Origin: Bemisia tabaci
Taxonomy: Eukaryota > Arthropoda > Insecta > Hemiptera > Aleyrodidae
Length of the DNA: 64,000 nt
Assembly (NCBI RefSeq): GCF_918797505.1
Contig: NC_092794.1
Span: 60,931,167 to 60,995,166, forward strand
Direction: 5' to 3'
The number at the start of each line of letters is the position of its first letter. The first letter of the stretch is position 1. The notes beneath the pieces were generated by a model, which had not been told where the DNA came from, searched no databases, and saw only the letters and a list, made by a program, of their open reading frames with translations. The translations under genes were made by a program, and so were the position numbers. This document shows positions 21,700-31,383 of this stretch, piece by piece.

Positions 21700-21906
21700 A
21701 TGTTGCGTTGCATTAAGACGAAGGTCAAACTGGCGACAAGTTGCAGCATTTCATCGGAGGCTCCTTCACTTGTGAATGAGATAATCGATCCAAAGAGGCA
21801 AGAACAAAAGAGGAGCCAAAGGCCAACACAATGCCGAAAAGCTGAGTTTACTTTGGCCGTGGATCAAGTCATCCCGAACGCCAACGCAAACTCCCCGATC
21901 TCAATA
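21700..21906 (+). CDS. Coding-looking ORF cut off by a MITE (candidate)
   Basis: ATG-initiated frame of about 69 codons with a hydrophilic product rich in Lys, Arg and Glu (KRQEQKRSQR near its middle). Composition is less AT-rich than the flanks. At 21907 the frame runs into the terminal repeat of a CTGCCGTGC-family MITE and continues there only by chance. It may be a broken gene or exon. No family was recognised. Confidence 0.22.
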
Positions 21907-22153
21907 CTGCCGGGCCAAGGAGGAGCACCGTATGAACTCTCGGACGTTGCCAAATATCCTGAAGTTTTCATTTTTAAGACAATTCATGAGTATTTCTCAT
22001 TGAAATTATTGGATAACTTATATAAAATTCCGAATTGAAATCTTTCAAAAATTTAAATGAAAATAGTTTACAAGTTTCTCAAAAAACGTGTATTTTCTGA
22101 GAAAATTTGGCGCCGTCCGAATATTCATACGACGTTTTTCCTCGGAGTGATAG
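21907..22153. mobile_element. MITE, CTGCCGTGC family, diverged
   Basis: Left blocks are CTGCCGGGCCAAGGAGGAGC and ACGTTGCCAAAT. Right blocks are AATTTGGCGCCGTCCGAA and TCATACGACGTTTTTCCTC. About 247 bp, more diverged than the 2409 and 44471 copies. Confidence 0.8.
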
Positions 22154-22383
22154 AATAAAACCAAGCCAGGTCTGAAGCTCCAATACAAGATTGAAAGTAC
22201 CATCAAAATCTGATAAAAATGAGAGGAAGTGTAGAGAAGATACCGATAACCGATAAGATACCCTAAAACCGATTTTGCATTATTTTCACATGCATTTGGC
22301 ATGAATTCACATTTGGTAGAAATGTCTCCTTCGGCAAAAAATGAAGACTAGTGGCACTCTCTTTTTATGAACATGTTGCATTT

Positions 22384-22554
22384 TGTTACGTCAGAGGAGT
22401 GACGAGTAACCACGACGAATTCAAGTTTGCGCTTGACGTGGGAACTGTGGGAAGCCCGGAAGAAGATACTACACAGATCACACACAAAGAAAACTATTCG
22501 TTCAAGAGGATCCAGAGTGTTTGTATTCTTGCAAACAAAAAACGATATTATTAG
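22384..22554 (+). CDS. Possible exon, unrecognised (candidate)
   Basis: After a T-rich stretch ending GTTACGTCAG, a plausible splice acceptor, the frame reads about 53 codons to a TAG. The product is hydrophilic and acidic to neutral (EFKFALDVGTVGSPEED). The upstream ATG at 22351 is in the same frame. No homology was recognised. Confidence 0.2.
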   Translation, partial: CYVRGVTSNHDEFKFALDVGTVGSPEEDTTQITHKENYSFKRIQSVCILANKKRYY

Positions 22555-22912
22555 TTTGTATTTCAATTGAGATTCAAATCAGAATTTAGCTCTATTACAT
22601 TCCTGCTGTTACTGGGTAGAGGAGAGAACAAGTGCTAAAACTGGATTTGTCGCTTCTATGACTGCAGTAAGCCGAGAGGAATATGGAATTTCCAGCTCTT
22701 TTGGAAAATATTCGGATCACTAATGTAAGAATTGTGGTTTTTAAAATCAGGAAGTCTTTAGATAGAATAATACAGAATTTAAGTTTATGAAATATCAATG
22801 AGCCTTGAAACTTTTGAGCGTACTAATTTTTATCTCAAATCTCAGTCTTGCAAGTAAATTAAGTAATCGATCATACCATTACAGTACAGCGCAATTTATT
22901 GGTTTTTTCAAG
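22555..22912. other. No feature recognised
   Basis: AT-rich, with no supported feature. Confidence 0.35.
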
Positions 22913-23032
22913 ATGACCATTCCTCTTCACGAAGCTCCGTTTCGTTTCGAGCGATTGACAAGGAACCCAGGCCCGTTTCAGATCCAGCCCGGAGTGGACA
23001 ACCGATTTAGAATCAACCGATGGACGCCGTAG
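22913..23032 (+). CDS. Possible terminal exon, unrecognised (candidate)
   Basis: A T-rich run ending TTTTTTCAAG, acceptor-like, is followed by 39 codons and a TAG. The patch is markedly more GC-rich than its surroundings. The peptide contains HEAPFRFERLTRNPGPFQIQ and ends INRWTP. RNPGP resembles only the end of 2A-type peptides and lacks their DxE, so no function is assigned. Confidence 0.25.
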   Translation: MTIPLHEAPFRFERLTRNPGPFQIQPGVDNRFRINRWTP

Positions 23033-23065
23033 TTACGTCCAAAATTCGAGAACGAGATCCACCAG

Positions 23066-23570
23066 GCTGAAGAAAAACGCAGTATGAACATTCGGACATT
23101 GTCATATATCTCCCGATAAAACACGAATTTCGTTGTGTAAAAAGTGAAATGTACTCATCGAATTTTTCATAGAATCTTACTCAAGATTTAACCTAGAGCA
23201 CATCGACGGTGAAAGTCGGCAATCACATAACTCGGTTTGCAACGTCGCAGACTTCCTGTCATACTTTATTTTTTAAACGGAAAACTGCTCAACGGTAATT
23301 CTTTATAAAACTTCCGTGATTTTTCTTCTATGTGCAAGGAAAATTCTGCAAAAACTTCAAGGAATCATGTCCATTTGTTCTCCCTTAAAAAAATAACATA
23401 GTTGCGGAGATTTTCAGACACCGCAAACGAGTTATGTGATTGCCGACTTGCACCGTCGACATGTAAATTTTAAGGGAAGATGTTCACAATTTTCCTCACA
23501 GATAAACATTGAATCCGCGGTAATGTGGCAATGTCCGAATGTACTTACGGCTTTTATCCTAAGGAATGAA
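23066..23570. mobile_element. MITE, CTGCCGTGC family, split by a second MITE
   Basis: The left part 23066-23198 matches the family (AAAAACGCAGTATGAACATT, then a TTGTCATATATCTCCCGATA block). The right part 23464-23570 continues the family (TTCACAATTTTCCTCACA, then ATGTGGCAATGTCCGAATGT). Between them sits the element at 23199-23463, so this copy was already present when that one arrived. Confidence 0.75.
23199..23463. mobile_element. MITE, CATATCGACGGTG family, inserted in another MITE
   Basis: The left end CACATCGACGGTGAAAGTCG and the right end, ending TGCACCGTCGACATG, are inverted repeats extending about 45 bp through GGCAATCACATAACTCG. The interior block CAGACTTCCTGTCATACTTT is shared with the copies at 24746, 36700 and 58209. 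Confidence 0.85.
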
Positions 23571-23608
23571 CGAAGTTCATTCCGATCCCAATGCGGACCC
23601 GAGAAGGG

Positions 23609-23773
23609 CAGTGGCGTGGCGTGCTTTGCGATGTATCGATTGTTCTGACATTTAAACCTATGGGAAAGGATCGATAAACAGGGCGTTCGTAGCGAACACC
23701 TTAATAATCGATTCTTTATCATCGGTTTAAATGACAGAACAATCGATACATCGCAATTCACGCCACGCCACTG
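23609..23773. mobile_element. hAT-like MITE, copy 2, with 8-bp target duplication
   Basis: CAGTGGCGTGGCGTGCTTTG to an inverted CACGCCACTG terminus. Flanks are GAGAAGGG and GAGGAGGG, matching at 7 of 8 positions. The interior matches the copy at 5384, including GGATCGATAAACAGGG and GTTCGTAGCGAACACC. Confidence 0.85.
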
Positions 23774-24169
23774 GAGGAGGGATAACTCATGCAAATGACA
23801 CAATCAACGGAGCAACGTTCAATCAAATTCCGCCACCGTCCTCCGCCTATTCTCCATCTACGTGATCGCTCCCATTGGCTCCTGTTGACACATTGGGCCG
23901 TATTCATAGTCATTCCTTAAACAGCTCCTTCCCTTAAGGAGGTCCCGTATGGTTCAAATTGTTATTCAGGGAGCTTTAAGGACGCCTCATACAAATGAAG
24001 CGGAATTGCATCATGGTAACTTCCGTGACTGATGCGCCTTCAATTTCGGCGGATAGCAATAAGACCAGCACCAATGCCCGAATAGTTATCTCAGGTACGC
24101 CGTGTGTAATTCGACAATTGACCACCAGACCAGGTACGAAATTAAACATTCTTATACATGGATCTTGAC
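23774..24169. other. No gene; possible partial element
   Basis: GGGCCGTATTCATAGTCATT near 23896 looks like a transposon terminus and is followed by CTTAAGG blocks, but no convincing partner end was found. Confidence 0.25.
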
Positions 24170-24680
24170 CAAAATTTAACGTAAAACGCGATTTGCGCAA
24201 CGAAAGTTCTGAGATCAACTCCTAACCAAGATATTTAATGTTTCTTGACGCATGAATTCAAACCTCCCGTTCATGAAAACACAATGGACTAAGTACGTCA
24301 GATCGCAAACTGAACGTTTCCAGTGGCAGTCTCTGCGATACGAAAATATTGCAATCTCAATCCTGACGCTTTGGCTCAGCTATAGGTGATTGTTCGGACA
24401 ATAATAGGTGGGAAATGGACAATGTTTGATTGAGAAGCCTGCCAAACCCGTTTTACTGCGCGATTTGACTCACGTAGAGTATTGTGATTCCTTGTGACCG
24501 GGCAATTTAAATTTCCGGTAACCAATGTAAAATTAAAACGTTGATAGTTAGGAGTTAGGAGTCTTAGTTAGGAGTTGATGTCAGTAATTTTCAAAGCAAG
24601 AATTGTGTTCTGCATGAAATTCTGATTCAGAAACATGTATCAGAATGCTTAAATTCGTGCCTTGTCTAGTGGTCCATTCA
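24170..24680 (+). repeat. Dispersed repeat, TAGTGGTCCATTC family, copy 1
   Basis: Blocks CCAAGATATTTAATGTTTCT, ATTCAAACCTCCCGTTCATG, CAGTCTCTGCGATA, GGGCAATTTAAATTTCC and GTATCAGAATGCTTAA occur in the same order at 56300-56985. It ends in TAGTGGTCCATTCAACG. The left terminus could not be located. Confidence 0.65.
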
Positions 24681-24745
24681 ACGCATACGCACATATTGCA
24701 CACGATGATGAGAGCCACCTTTCTTCTTGAAGGAGACCCCATCCC

Positions 24746-25009
24746 CGTATCGACGACGAAACCCTAAAACCGCGTATCTCGGTTCGCGACGTTGCAAACT
24801 TCCTGTCATACTATATTTTTTAAATATAAAACTACTCGACGTCACTTATCAAACACTGCCGTGATTTTCCCTCTAAGCGCGAAGAAAACTCTGTGAAAAT
24901 TTCAACGAATAATGCTGATTTGTTCGTTTTTAAAAAATCGAAATAAGAGCGGGGATTTTCAAGCACCGCGAATGAGATACGTGGTTTGGAAGTTTCACCT
25001 TCGGTATGG
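24746..25009. mobile_element. MITE, CATATCGACGGTG family, diverged copy
   Basis: Ends CGTATCGACGACGAAACC and, inverted, CCATACCGAAGGTGAAAC. Interior CGACGTTGCAAACTTCCTGT and CACCGCGAATGAGATACGTG match the 58209 copy. About 264 bp. Confidence 0.8.
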
Positions 25010-25689
25010 TTTACATTGTGATTAAGGAAGGTTTAAGGTGGCCTTTAACAAACCATGATAAAAAGGACATTTTTTACACAGTATCAGACAATCGACTGTA
25101 ATCAGATCGACCATAGAAAAAGATTCTTATAAGGGATTACACCACAAAAAAATGTGAACAAGCAAACAGTGGACATCTCTGACTTGCTGCACTTGACTTC
25201 AGTGCAATTTTTACAAGAAAAGTTTTTACAAGAAAAGTGTTCAGTTGACTGCAGCTACTCTGTGAAACATTAATGCATTAATAATTGAATTCCAATGATT
25301 TTTCTTTTCCTCATTTCTCTTGATCCCTAAGTTTTACACCATGGATCCGCCAAAGATCCGGCAACAATCTCCGATAGTAACTGATGTGAGTTGTTATTTT
25401 TACATTTACGGCCGGCGAACGATTGGGAAACACGATTACACCTAGAGAAGCTTGCAAGCCGCTTTACAACCCTCAGAATGGGGTGCCGCGGCAACCCTTA
25501 TTACTCCTTGAGCTATGTAATACGTTACCGAGCCCGAAGTCCAGCCCTCAAGAATTCTCGACCCTCCGGTGTTTTCCCTCTTTTTTCGAGGGAGTTTCCT
25601 GGGTTGCATTTTAGAATTTCCCATCCGCGGACGGGGAAACATTTCACGCTGGACGATCCAGCTCGCAGTTTAAGAATGTGGAGCAGAGT
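25010..25689. other. No gene recognised
   Basis: A less AT-rich stretch at 25400-25690 has open frames on both strands, the longest at 25391-25714 plus. None has homology or splice support. Confidence 0.3.
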
Positions 25690-25802
25690 TGCTAAAAGAA
25701 ATTTCATTGAATGAAATTTCGTGAAATTTCTTTTTTCCCCATAAAATTTCTTGAAATTTCCTCATGAAATTTCTTCTTATAATCTTTCACGAAATTTCTT
25801 AA
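25690..25802 (+). repeat. Short degenerate GAAATTTC repeats
   Basis: The motif GAAATTTC recurs about seven times in 110 bp (for example AATGAAATTTCGTGAAATTT). It is self-complementary, so the strand can form many small hairpins. Confidence 0.75.
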
Positions 25803-26189
25803 CTCTGATGTGGAGCGATGCTTGGTGGCAGGATTGGACTTGAAATTTTTGACTTAACTGTACATTTTGTCGTCTGGATGGATTGGATTTTGCAAAAAGA
25901 AACCAAGAGCATTCCAATGTCGCTAAGATTGAGCAACTTTTTTTACCCAGCAAATATAAACTGATCATCTAGACAATTTTTATCATTATTCCCAGTAAAC
26001 TATGAATTCGAGGTGAAAATTATGTTCGTAAATTTAATTTTTTCCATAATTTCGGTAATGTTAGTGCAAAGAATGTAACTTGCACAATCTCATCAACATT
26101 GGAATGCTCCTGGCTCTATTTTGCAAAATCGAATCCATTCGCGTACACAGTATCGCGTCATAGATATTGGACAGTTATTGAAGGATAGG
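25803..26189. other. No feature recognised
   Basis: AT-rich, with no supported feature. Confidence 0.35.
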
Positions 26190-26350
26190 GCTCGTCCTTG
26201 ATATAATTGCCGCTCAACTTGTCCAAGATCTTGGACTCCATGGTCACTGCTGAACTTTTCACTTCTTCGCTTGAGCATAGAGTCTAGTGCCAAGGAGACC
26301 TCTTTTAGTTTTAGTGACCATCTATTCTTCATTTTAATAGATAATTGCTT
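26190..26350 (-). repeat. Dispersed repeat shared with 12.7 kb (inverted)
   Basis: Minus-strand blocks AATGAAGAATAGATGG, ACTCTATGCTCAAGCGAAG and CATGGAGTCCAAGATCTTGG match 12740-12850 in order. See the entry at 12655. Confidence 0.55.
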
Positions 26351-26375
26351 AATTTTCTTACCTAATCCTACTTGA

Positions 26376-26422
26376 GTTAACCCAACCTACCCTAGCCTAG
26401 TCTAACCTAACCTAACCTAACG
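26376..26422 (-). repeat. Degenerate CCTAA/TTAGG run
   Basis: CTAACCTAACCTAACCTAAC near 26401-26420, preceded by imperfect units. TTAGG is the usual insect telomere unit. Here it is a short, impure interstitial tract adjoining the 26190-26350 repeat, and a cognate at 12665 is also TTAGGTTAAGTTAG-like. Confidence 0.7.
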
Positions 26423-26427
26423 TAATC

Positions 26428-26791
26428 TACACGGAGAAAAAAACCTCGTGCGTGGGACCCGAAGTTTAGGTCATATGGATCTCTGAAGTTTTCAGATTGA
26501 GCATCTGAACACTTAAGGTCTAGCTGTCGAGGTTCGGATCACACATCTGAAACTTCAGCTCTTACATCTGAAGTACTTCAGATGTGAGAACCGAAGTTTT
26601 TCAGACGTGAGAACCGAAGTTCTTCGGATGTGAAAACCGAAGTACTTCAAACGTAAGAACTGAAGTTTCAGATGTGTTATCCAAACCTCAGCAGCTGGAC
26701 CTTAAGTGTTCGAATGCTCAATCCGAAAACTTCAGAGATCCATACGACCTAAACTTCGGGTTCCCCGCACGAAGTTTTTTTTCTCCGTGTA
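26428..26791. mobile_element. TA-flanked MITE with internal tandem array
   Basis: Inverted ends of about 100 bp begin CACGGAGAAAAAAACCTCGT and are bounded by TA on both sides, as for Tc1/mariner-superfamily insertions. Both arms contain TCTGAAGTTTTCAGATTGAG-like and ACTTAAGGTC blocks. The centre (about 26560-26680) is a 4-5 unit tandem of about 22-24 bp around GATGTGAGAACCGAAGT. The 154-codon frame starting at 26674 overlaps the right arm and is not a gene. Confidence 0.85.
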
Positions 26792-26929
26792 TAAAACACA
26801 CAATTTACTATAAGAACACATTATTTTCGTCTTTACTGCACCAAAATTGTCTCGATAAATTGGACCTTTCTTTTATGGTCATCATGTCAGAGAATATACA
26901 TATATGCACCGGACCCCACGATTTGGGAC

Positions 26930-27025
26930 GCTATGCTCACTTTGATTTTTCAAAAAGACTATTCCTCATGAAAGTGAGCATGGGAATCAATATCATGGAC
27001 GCAATGCTACATTACCGCATTATAA
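26930..27025 (+). repeat. GAGCATGG-type repeat units
   Basis: GTGAGCATGGGAATCAATAT followed by CATGGACGC, plus an inverted GCTATGCTCACTTTGATT, relate to the 12400-12925 units. Confidence 0.45.
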
Positions 27026-27462
27026 TAAGTAGTAGCAGTGAAAAATGTTATGTGATTGTTATTGTTTGGATCCAATTTAAGAAGACGAAAAATCTCCATG
27101 AAAATCGTGATGTTCCTTCAACCCGTAATGATAATTAAGTCACTGATAGTTTGCATGGGGTCAGCAAGTTACTTTCGTTATTTCCGTCCTAGAGACGCTC
27201 CCAGACGCTAGGCAGAGCGTTGAGTTGTAATTGAAGGATAGGGCCAGAGAAGATCAAAGCACTCTGTGCACTATTCTCAGAACCAGAGGAAAGCGCGGGA
27301 ACCAAATTTTCGTTCGTTAGATTCGACCGCAGCTCTCATCTTGTGGCTAAGTTGTCACAATCGACCAAAATCCGAACTTTGCGCGGTGCGGTACAGGGGT
27401 TACTCATTTATTGACCGTTTGTCAGGTCGTAGTTCCGAGTACGAACTGCGAGCGGAGAAATA
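27026..27462. other. No feature recognised
   Basis: Mixed composition. The open frame at 27266-27463 has no supporting signal. Confidence 0.3.
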
Positions 27463-27716
27463 GTCACCTTACGGCCAGAGTATCACAAAGACCACGTGAC
27501 GTTTGAACACTCCCGTTGTCATTTCATTTTTTTTACAGAAAAGTTGCTCAACGCAGCTGTCTGAAAATTTCACTGAATTTTCTTTGTCCTGTCGATAAAT
27601 TCAGTGAAATTATCAAACAGTTTCAACCAACAATTTCTCTGTAAAAAAATAAAATCATATTTTGCAATGTCGCATGGCGCTTGTAATACTTTGGCCGGAA
27701 GGTGACGAAATGTACA
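27463..27716. mobile_element. MITE with GTCACCTT.CGGCCA ends
   Basis: The left end GTCACCTTACGGCCAGAGTA and the right end, inverted, GTCACCTTCCGGCCAAAGTA match at 18 of the first 20 bases. TTTTTTTACAGA and AATTTCACTGAATTT blocks occur in both halves. About 254 bp, single copy here. Its inner layout resembles the CATATCGACGGTG family. Confidence 0.8.
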
Positions 27717-27959
27717 TTTTTCTACGTCACAGCAAGCAAACACAGGTCTAATGATAACTGTGACAAAGTTGGGTCTTGTTGGCGTGGATCAGGGTCTACT
27801 CCTTCATGTAGTCTCTGTCTCATCGGCTGATAGGCCCGTAAACAGTTCTACCTCATGACTAGATCTAAAGGTGGTTGACTCGTCAATATTTTTTGTAGTT
27901 GCCCGAGATACATGAAACGCATCCTAGCTGAGAAACGCTAGTGTTCTTTTGATGTATAT
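27717..27959. other. No feature recognised
   Basis: Nothing supported. Confidence 0.3.
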
Positions 27960-28397
27960 CCTGGTGAAAATTGGCGATACGAACTGCGTTTCAAAATACC
28001 ATAGGAGTTCTTATAGCCGACTAAAGAAGGCTATTGAAAATCATATAGCTGGCTGTAGAAAGCGGAGCAAATCATATAGCCGGGCTATACGAAGCTATAA
28101 AAAAGTATACAGTCGTACTATAGTTCCTATCGCCGGGCTTTACACTTTATCGCCATTGGCTATAAAAGGCTATAAGAACTTGTGAAGAAATGTGTGTGCT
28201 TTGGAAATCATTAAGTTTGATACGGAACTACCTTAATATTTACAAAACACACATTATATTTTCCTTTACTACATATTCCTTGTTTTCGTCAATTAAAATG
28301 AAATGGTCCATACAGAGTGTGCAAACATTTCAAAATCATGAGTTGAAAAACGCTGACTCCGCGATATTAAATATTAGAGCCTAACACAAAGCGAAGT

Positions 28398-28550
28398 GGC
28401 GACGCATTGGCACCTACAAACCTAACAGGGATACTTCACGCATTGCGCGGCGACGCACTGGCACCTACAAACCTAACAGGGATACTTCACGCATTGCGCG
28501 GCGACGCACTGGCGCCTACAAACCTAACAGGGATACTTCACGCATTGCGC
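28398..28550 (+). repeat. Three tandem 51-bp units
   Basis: Units start at 28398, 28449 and 28500 with GGCGACGCA.TGGC, then CTACAAACCTAACAGGGATA, then CTTCACGCATTGCGC. Units differ at only a few bases (CATTGGCACC, CACTGGCACC, CACTGGCGCC), so the expansion is recent. Unit 3 is the left arm of the palindrome. Confidence 0.95.
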
Positions 28551-28587
28551 AATACGTGAAGTATCCCTGTTAGGTTTGTAGGCGCCA
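28510..28587. repeat. 78-bp palindrome in copy B
   Basis: TGGCGCCTACAAACCTAACA is matched by the inverted TGTTAGGTTTGTAGGCGCCA, meeting at TGCGCAATACG. It can form a near-perfect hairpin. Confidence 0.95.
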
Positions 28588-29096
28588 ATGCGCGCTTCGC
28601 GCTCTCTGCCCGCCCGCCGCGCCGCAGCGTGCCACGCGTCTGAAGCAACTATTTCACACCAGAGATATTGCACAATATCATAAGAAATTGAAGGCGCTCC
28701 AACATATTAAGAATGACAGGCATCCTTCAAAAGTACGGAAAATATCCTCGCAAAATAAATCAAGATACTACGGCACAAAAAGAGAGCGGTAGTCCAAAAA
28801 CTAACTAAGTCCTAGTATCCGTATTTAGTAACGTTTAGCATAAACTTCATTATCTGGCTGTTGCTTAATCGCCATCGGCTATACAAGGTTATAAGAAATT
28901 GTATAGCCAGCTACAGAAGCTATTGGAAATCTTACAGCCGGTTTAGGTCTATAGTATTTTGGAACACACATTCTACTGCTAATTTTTACCAGGGTATTTG
29001 TGATAGGTCTGTGAATTTTGCCGGTGTGCTATTGCGACAGTTTATTTACCATAATTACAAGATTAGCACAGAGTAGCGGCTCAGAATAACGATTAA

Positions 29097-29187
29097 TTAA
29101 TGCACCTGAATCGGAAAATGTTGGTGTTCAATATGAACCTATAATATGCCTACTTCGTATGACCGAAGTATTTTCTTCGGTGCATTA
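29097..29187. mobile_element. Possible 91-bp MITE at TTAA
   Basis: TTAATGCACC at the left and GGTGCATTAA at the right are perfect 10-bp inverted ends, with weaker pairing of GAA..GGAAAAT and ATTTTCTTC inside. It starts and ends in TTAA. No second copy was seen. Confidence 0.4.
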
Positions 29188-30702
29188 AAAACAACACTGT
29201 TCGTTGGTCCCATTTTGAATTCTAATATTCTATGTAAGAGAAATCTCGGTGACATCACAGTTTTACTTTATTTCTTTTATTTACGTTTAGAGGGGCGAGG
29301 GCAAATTATTTTCATCTAATGCTATCGCTTAAGACACAATTATTTTTCTTAAACTACAAGCGCATATCTATTAAACTCAAAGGGTCGCTAGTTTTGCCAA
29401 AGAAAAATTATATCATTACTATAACTTAATTCCATTATTGCCAGGTAGGGTTTAATAATTCTTGAATTTCATTGCGTTTAACAACGAAGAGACTAAAGTT
29501 ACCGGCTGATTCGGCAGGACGTCCCCGTGTTTAATATAATATGACTCAGTAAGACCGACAAAGAGAATTGAAAGGGTAGCAACTTTGAGAAGGACGACGC
29601 CGGAAATTAGTTTCGTCTTCTATTTAAAAATTCATCATCTCGCGTTTTGTTCATCTCGCTAATTTTTGCAATGCACCTATCTCGACCAGTGCAGGTCACG
29701 GTGCATAAATCTTTGCAACAAGGCCTACGGAGTTGCTTACACATTAATAACTCCTACTTTTGATATTGAAATCATGAAAAAGGACGTTACCAGGTATCAA
29801 GTTGGTTTTTGTCTATTGTTAGTTTATTTCAATTGTTCGCTTATATTCATATTTTATCAAAAATAATACTAATTTTTCAAATGGTTACAGTGGTGCAAAT
29901 GTACACATTTTGCAGTGACAAATCAAAGGCGAAATTCATAGGGGTGGAATTCCCTAGTGAATCTGATCATATTCTGTTTTCTTATTCTCTTTTTATTTCT
30001 CGGCGGGCGTTCACGAACTTTGGAATTAAAAACTGGGTGATCGGCTGGACCTCTTAATTTATGCCTAATTTATATGTTGTAAGTCTCAAAACATGATTCT
30101 GGATCAAGCGCACTGGACTCAGTATATGTAGAAACACATTTCGACGGAGAAAAAAAATCAATGAAAAAAATACAAAATAAACCTTTCATATCTCAATCTA
30201 CGACGATGACGGATTTCTTGTGTTTGTCACAATTTATTATTTTAAAGGCTAACAAACAGGTACAACAAGGCTACATGGGTTTTTCCTCATCAATAAATAC
30301 GCATTTTGCTGTAGATATTTTAAACAACAACCAGCGATCTTTTGTTACCCTTAAGATATAATAAAAAAAATAGCGTGACTATTTTCGGAAAGGCTCTAAC
30401 GACTTTTACCATCAAATACAAAAAATTTTTCGATAGAGGGATTCCCATCTGCCTAAAGAGAGGATAACTCTAACATTTTCTAAGGGGGATTTACACTAAC
30501 ATAAGAAACTTCCAGCTAACAAACCAGATTGTTCTTTCACATTATTCCCGATTGGAACCAATTCATATCAACTTGCATCATCTCAATCGGCTAAGATTCA
30601 AAAAAGGAAGTCCATTTCCTGTTTGGCCAGCCGTTCCTTGTAAAGATTTCCGAAAATTATGGAAAATCGTGTAAAATATGGCCTCATTGGAAATTAATGT
30701 CC
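29188..30702. other. No feature recognised
   Basis: AT-rich sequence with short unsupported frames on the plus strand. Confidence 0.35.
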
Positions 30703-30800
30703 TGTTATACCGTGTTAAGGAAGAATACAGTATGATTCATTTAACTATTGCCAAATCTATATTGATGGAGATCCTTATTTTGAAGAAAACTATGAATATT
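30703..30800 (+). mobile_element. Left-half fragment of CTGCCGTGC-family MITE
   Basis: ACCGTGTTAAGGAAGAATAC, then AGTATGATTC and ATTGCCAAATC, match the left arm with heavy divergence. No right arm is evident. The frame at 30678-30860 is repeat-derived. Confidence 0.5.
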
Positions 30801-31031
30801 TTGCTTGAAAACGGACCACCGAAATTTAGTATACAACAGTGCGTGTTTTATTCTCATTAAAATTTCATGCAAAATACGCTCGACTTGTTGATAACTCCCA
30901 GAATTAACTCAAAGCTGAGAAATAAACATTTATAATTTACATTACAAACAGTAAAGTCCATCTTGGTTAGGCAGCTCGCGGCGCGGCGTGCCTAGCCTGC
31001 AATTAATTATTTTAATGTATTTGAAAAATCA

Positions 31032-31271
31032 CCACTAAACGCCGCATAAATTATCAGACGATGCCAAATTTTCTTCGACAAATCACGGATTTTCGGGAAA
31101 ACATATGGATATTTCTCTCGCCGATTTTTCGGAGAATTTCGTTCGTAATCTGATCTGAAAACTCTACTTTCAAGAGAAAATATTCATAATTTTCTTCAAA
31201 AATTGAGATTTTCTGAGAAGAAAATTGGCAACATTTGAATGCTCATACAGCCTTTTCACTTAGCACGGTAC
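31032..31271. mobile_element. MITE, CTGCCGTGC family, worn ends
   Basis: AACGCCGCATAAATTATCAG and ATGCCAAATTTTC at the left. GAAAATTGGCAACATTTGAA and CACTTAGCACGGTA at the right. Confidence 0.75.
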
Positions 31272-31317
31272 CACTGGTCTAAGACAAACAAACTCTAAAA
31301 AGGTTGAAAAATATTTA

Positions 31318-31383
31318 CAAGTTTCTTTTATCGAAAGATTTGTGGCAAAACTCGAATGTATATGTGGCGTTTACGCGGCAGTA
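31318..31383. mobile_element. Right-end fragment of CTGCCGTGC-family MITE
   Basis: TTGTGGCAAAACTCGAATGT, then ATGTGGCGTTTACGCGGCAG, continue the family's right arm about 50 bp after the previous copy. It may be a partial duplication of that copy's end. Confidence 0.5.

Larger units (their letters stand above)
27960..28994 (+). mobile_element. Foldback repeat family, copy B (apparently complete)
   Basis: The ends are inverted: CCTGGTGAAAATTGGCGATA at the left and, read inverted, CCTGGTAAAAATTAGCAGTA at the right, each followed by a CAAAATAC.ATAG block. Both flanks hold multiple TATAGCCGG / CCGGCTATA modules (27990-28165 and 28870-28955). The centre has a 51-bp triplication leading into a 78-bp palindrome. 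There is no coding capacity. Flanks GTATAT and GTATTT may be a weak target duplication. Confidence 0.8.

Noticed and set aside
26674..27138. Longest open frame (154 codons, plus strand)
   Set aside because: It starts in the right arm of the MITE at 26428-26791 and ends in dispersed repeat units. Shared peptide pieces come from repeated DNA, not from protein conservation.
28398..28550. Three regularly spaced direct repeats as a CRISPR array
   Set aside because: The units are contiguous with no spacers, lie inside a mobile element, and the surrounding sequence is animal-like.
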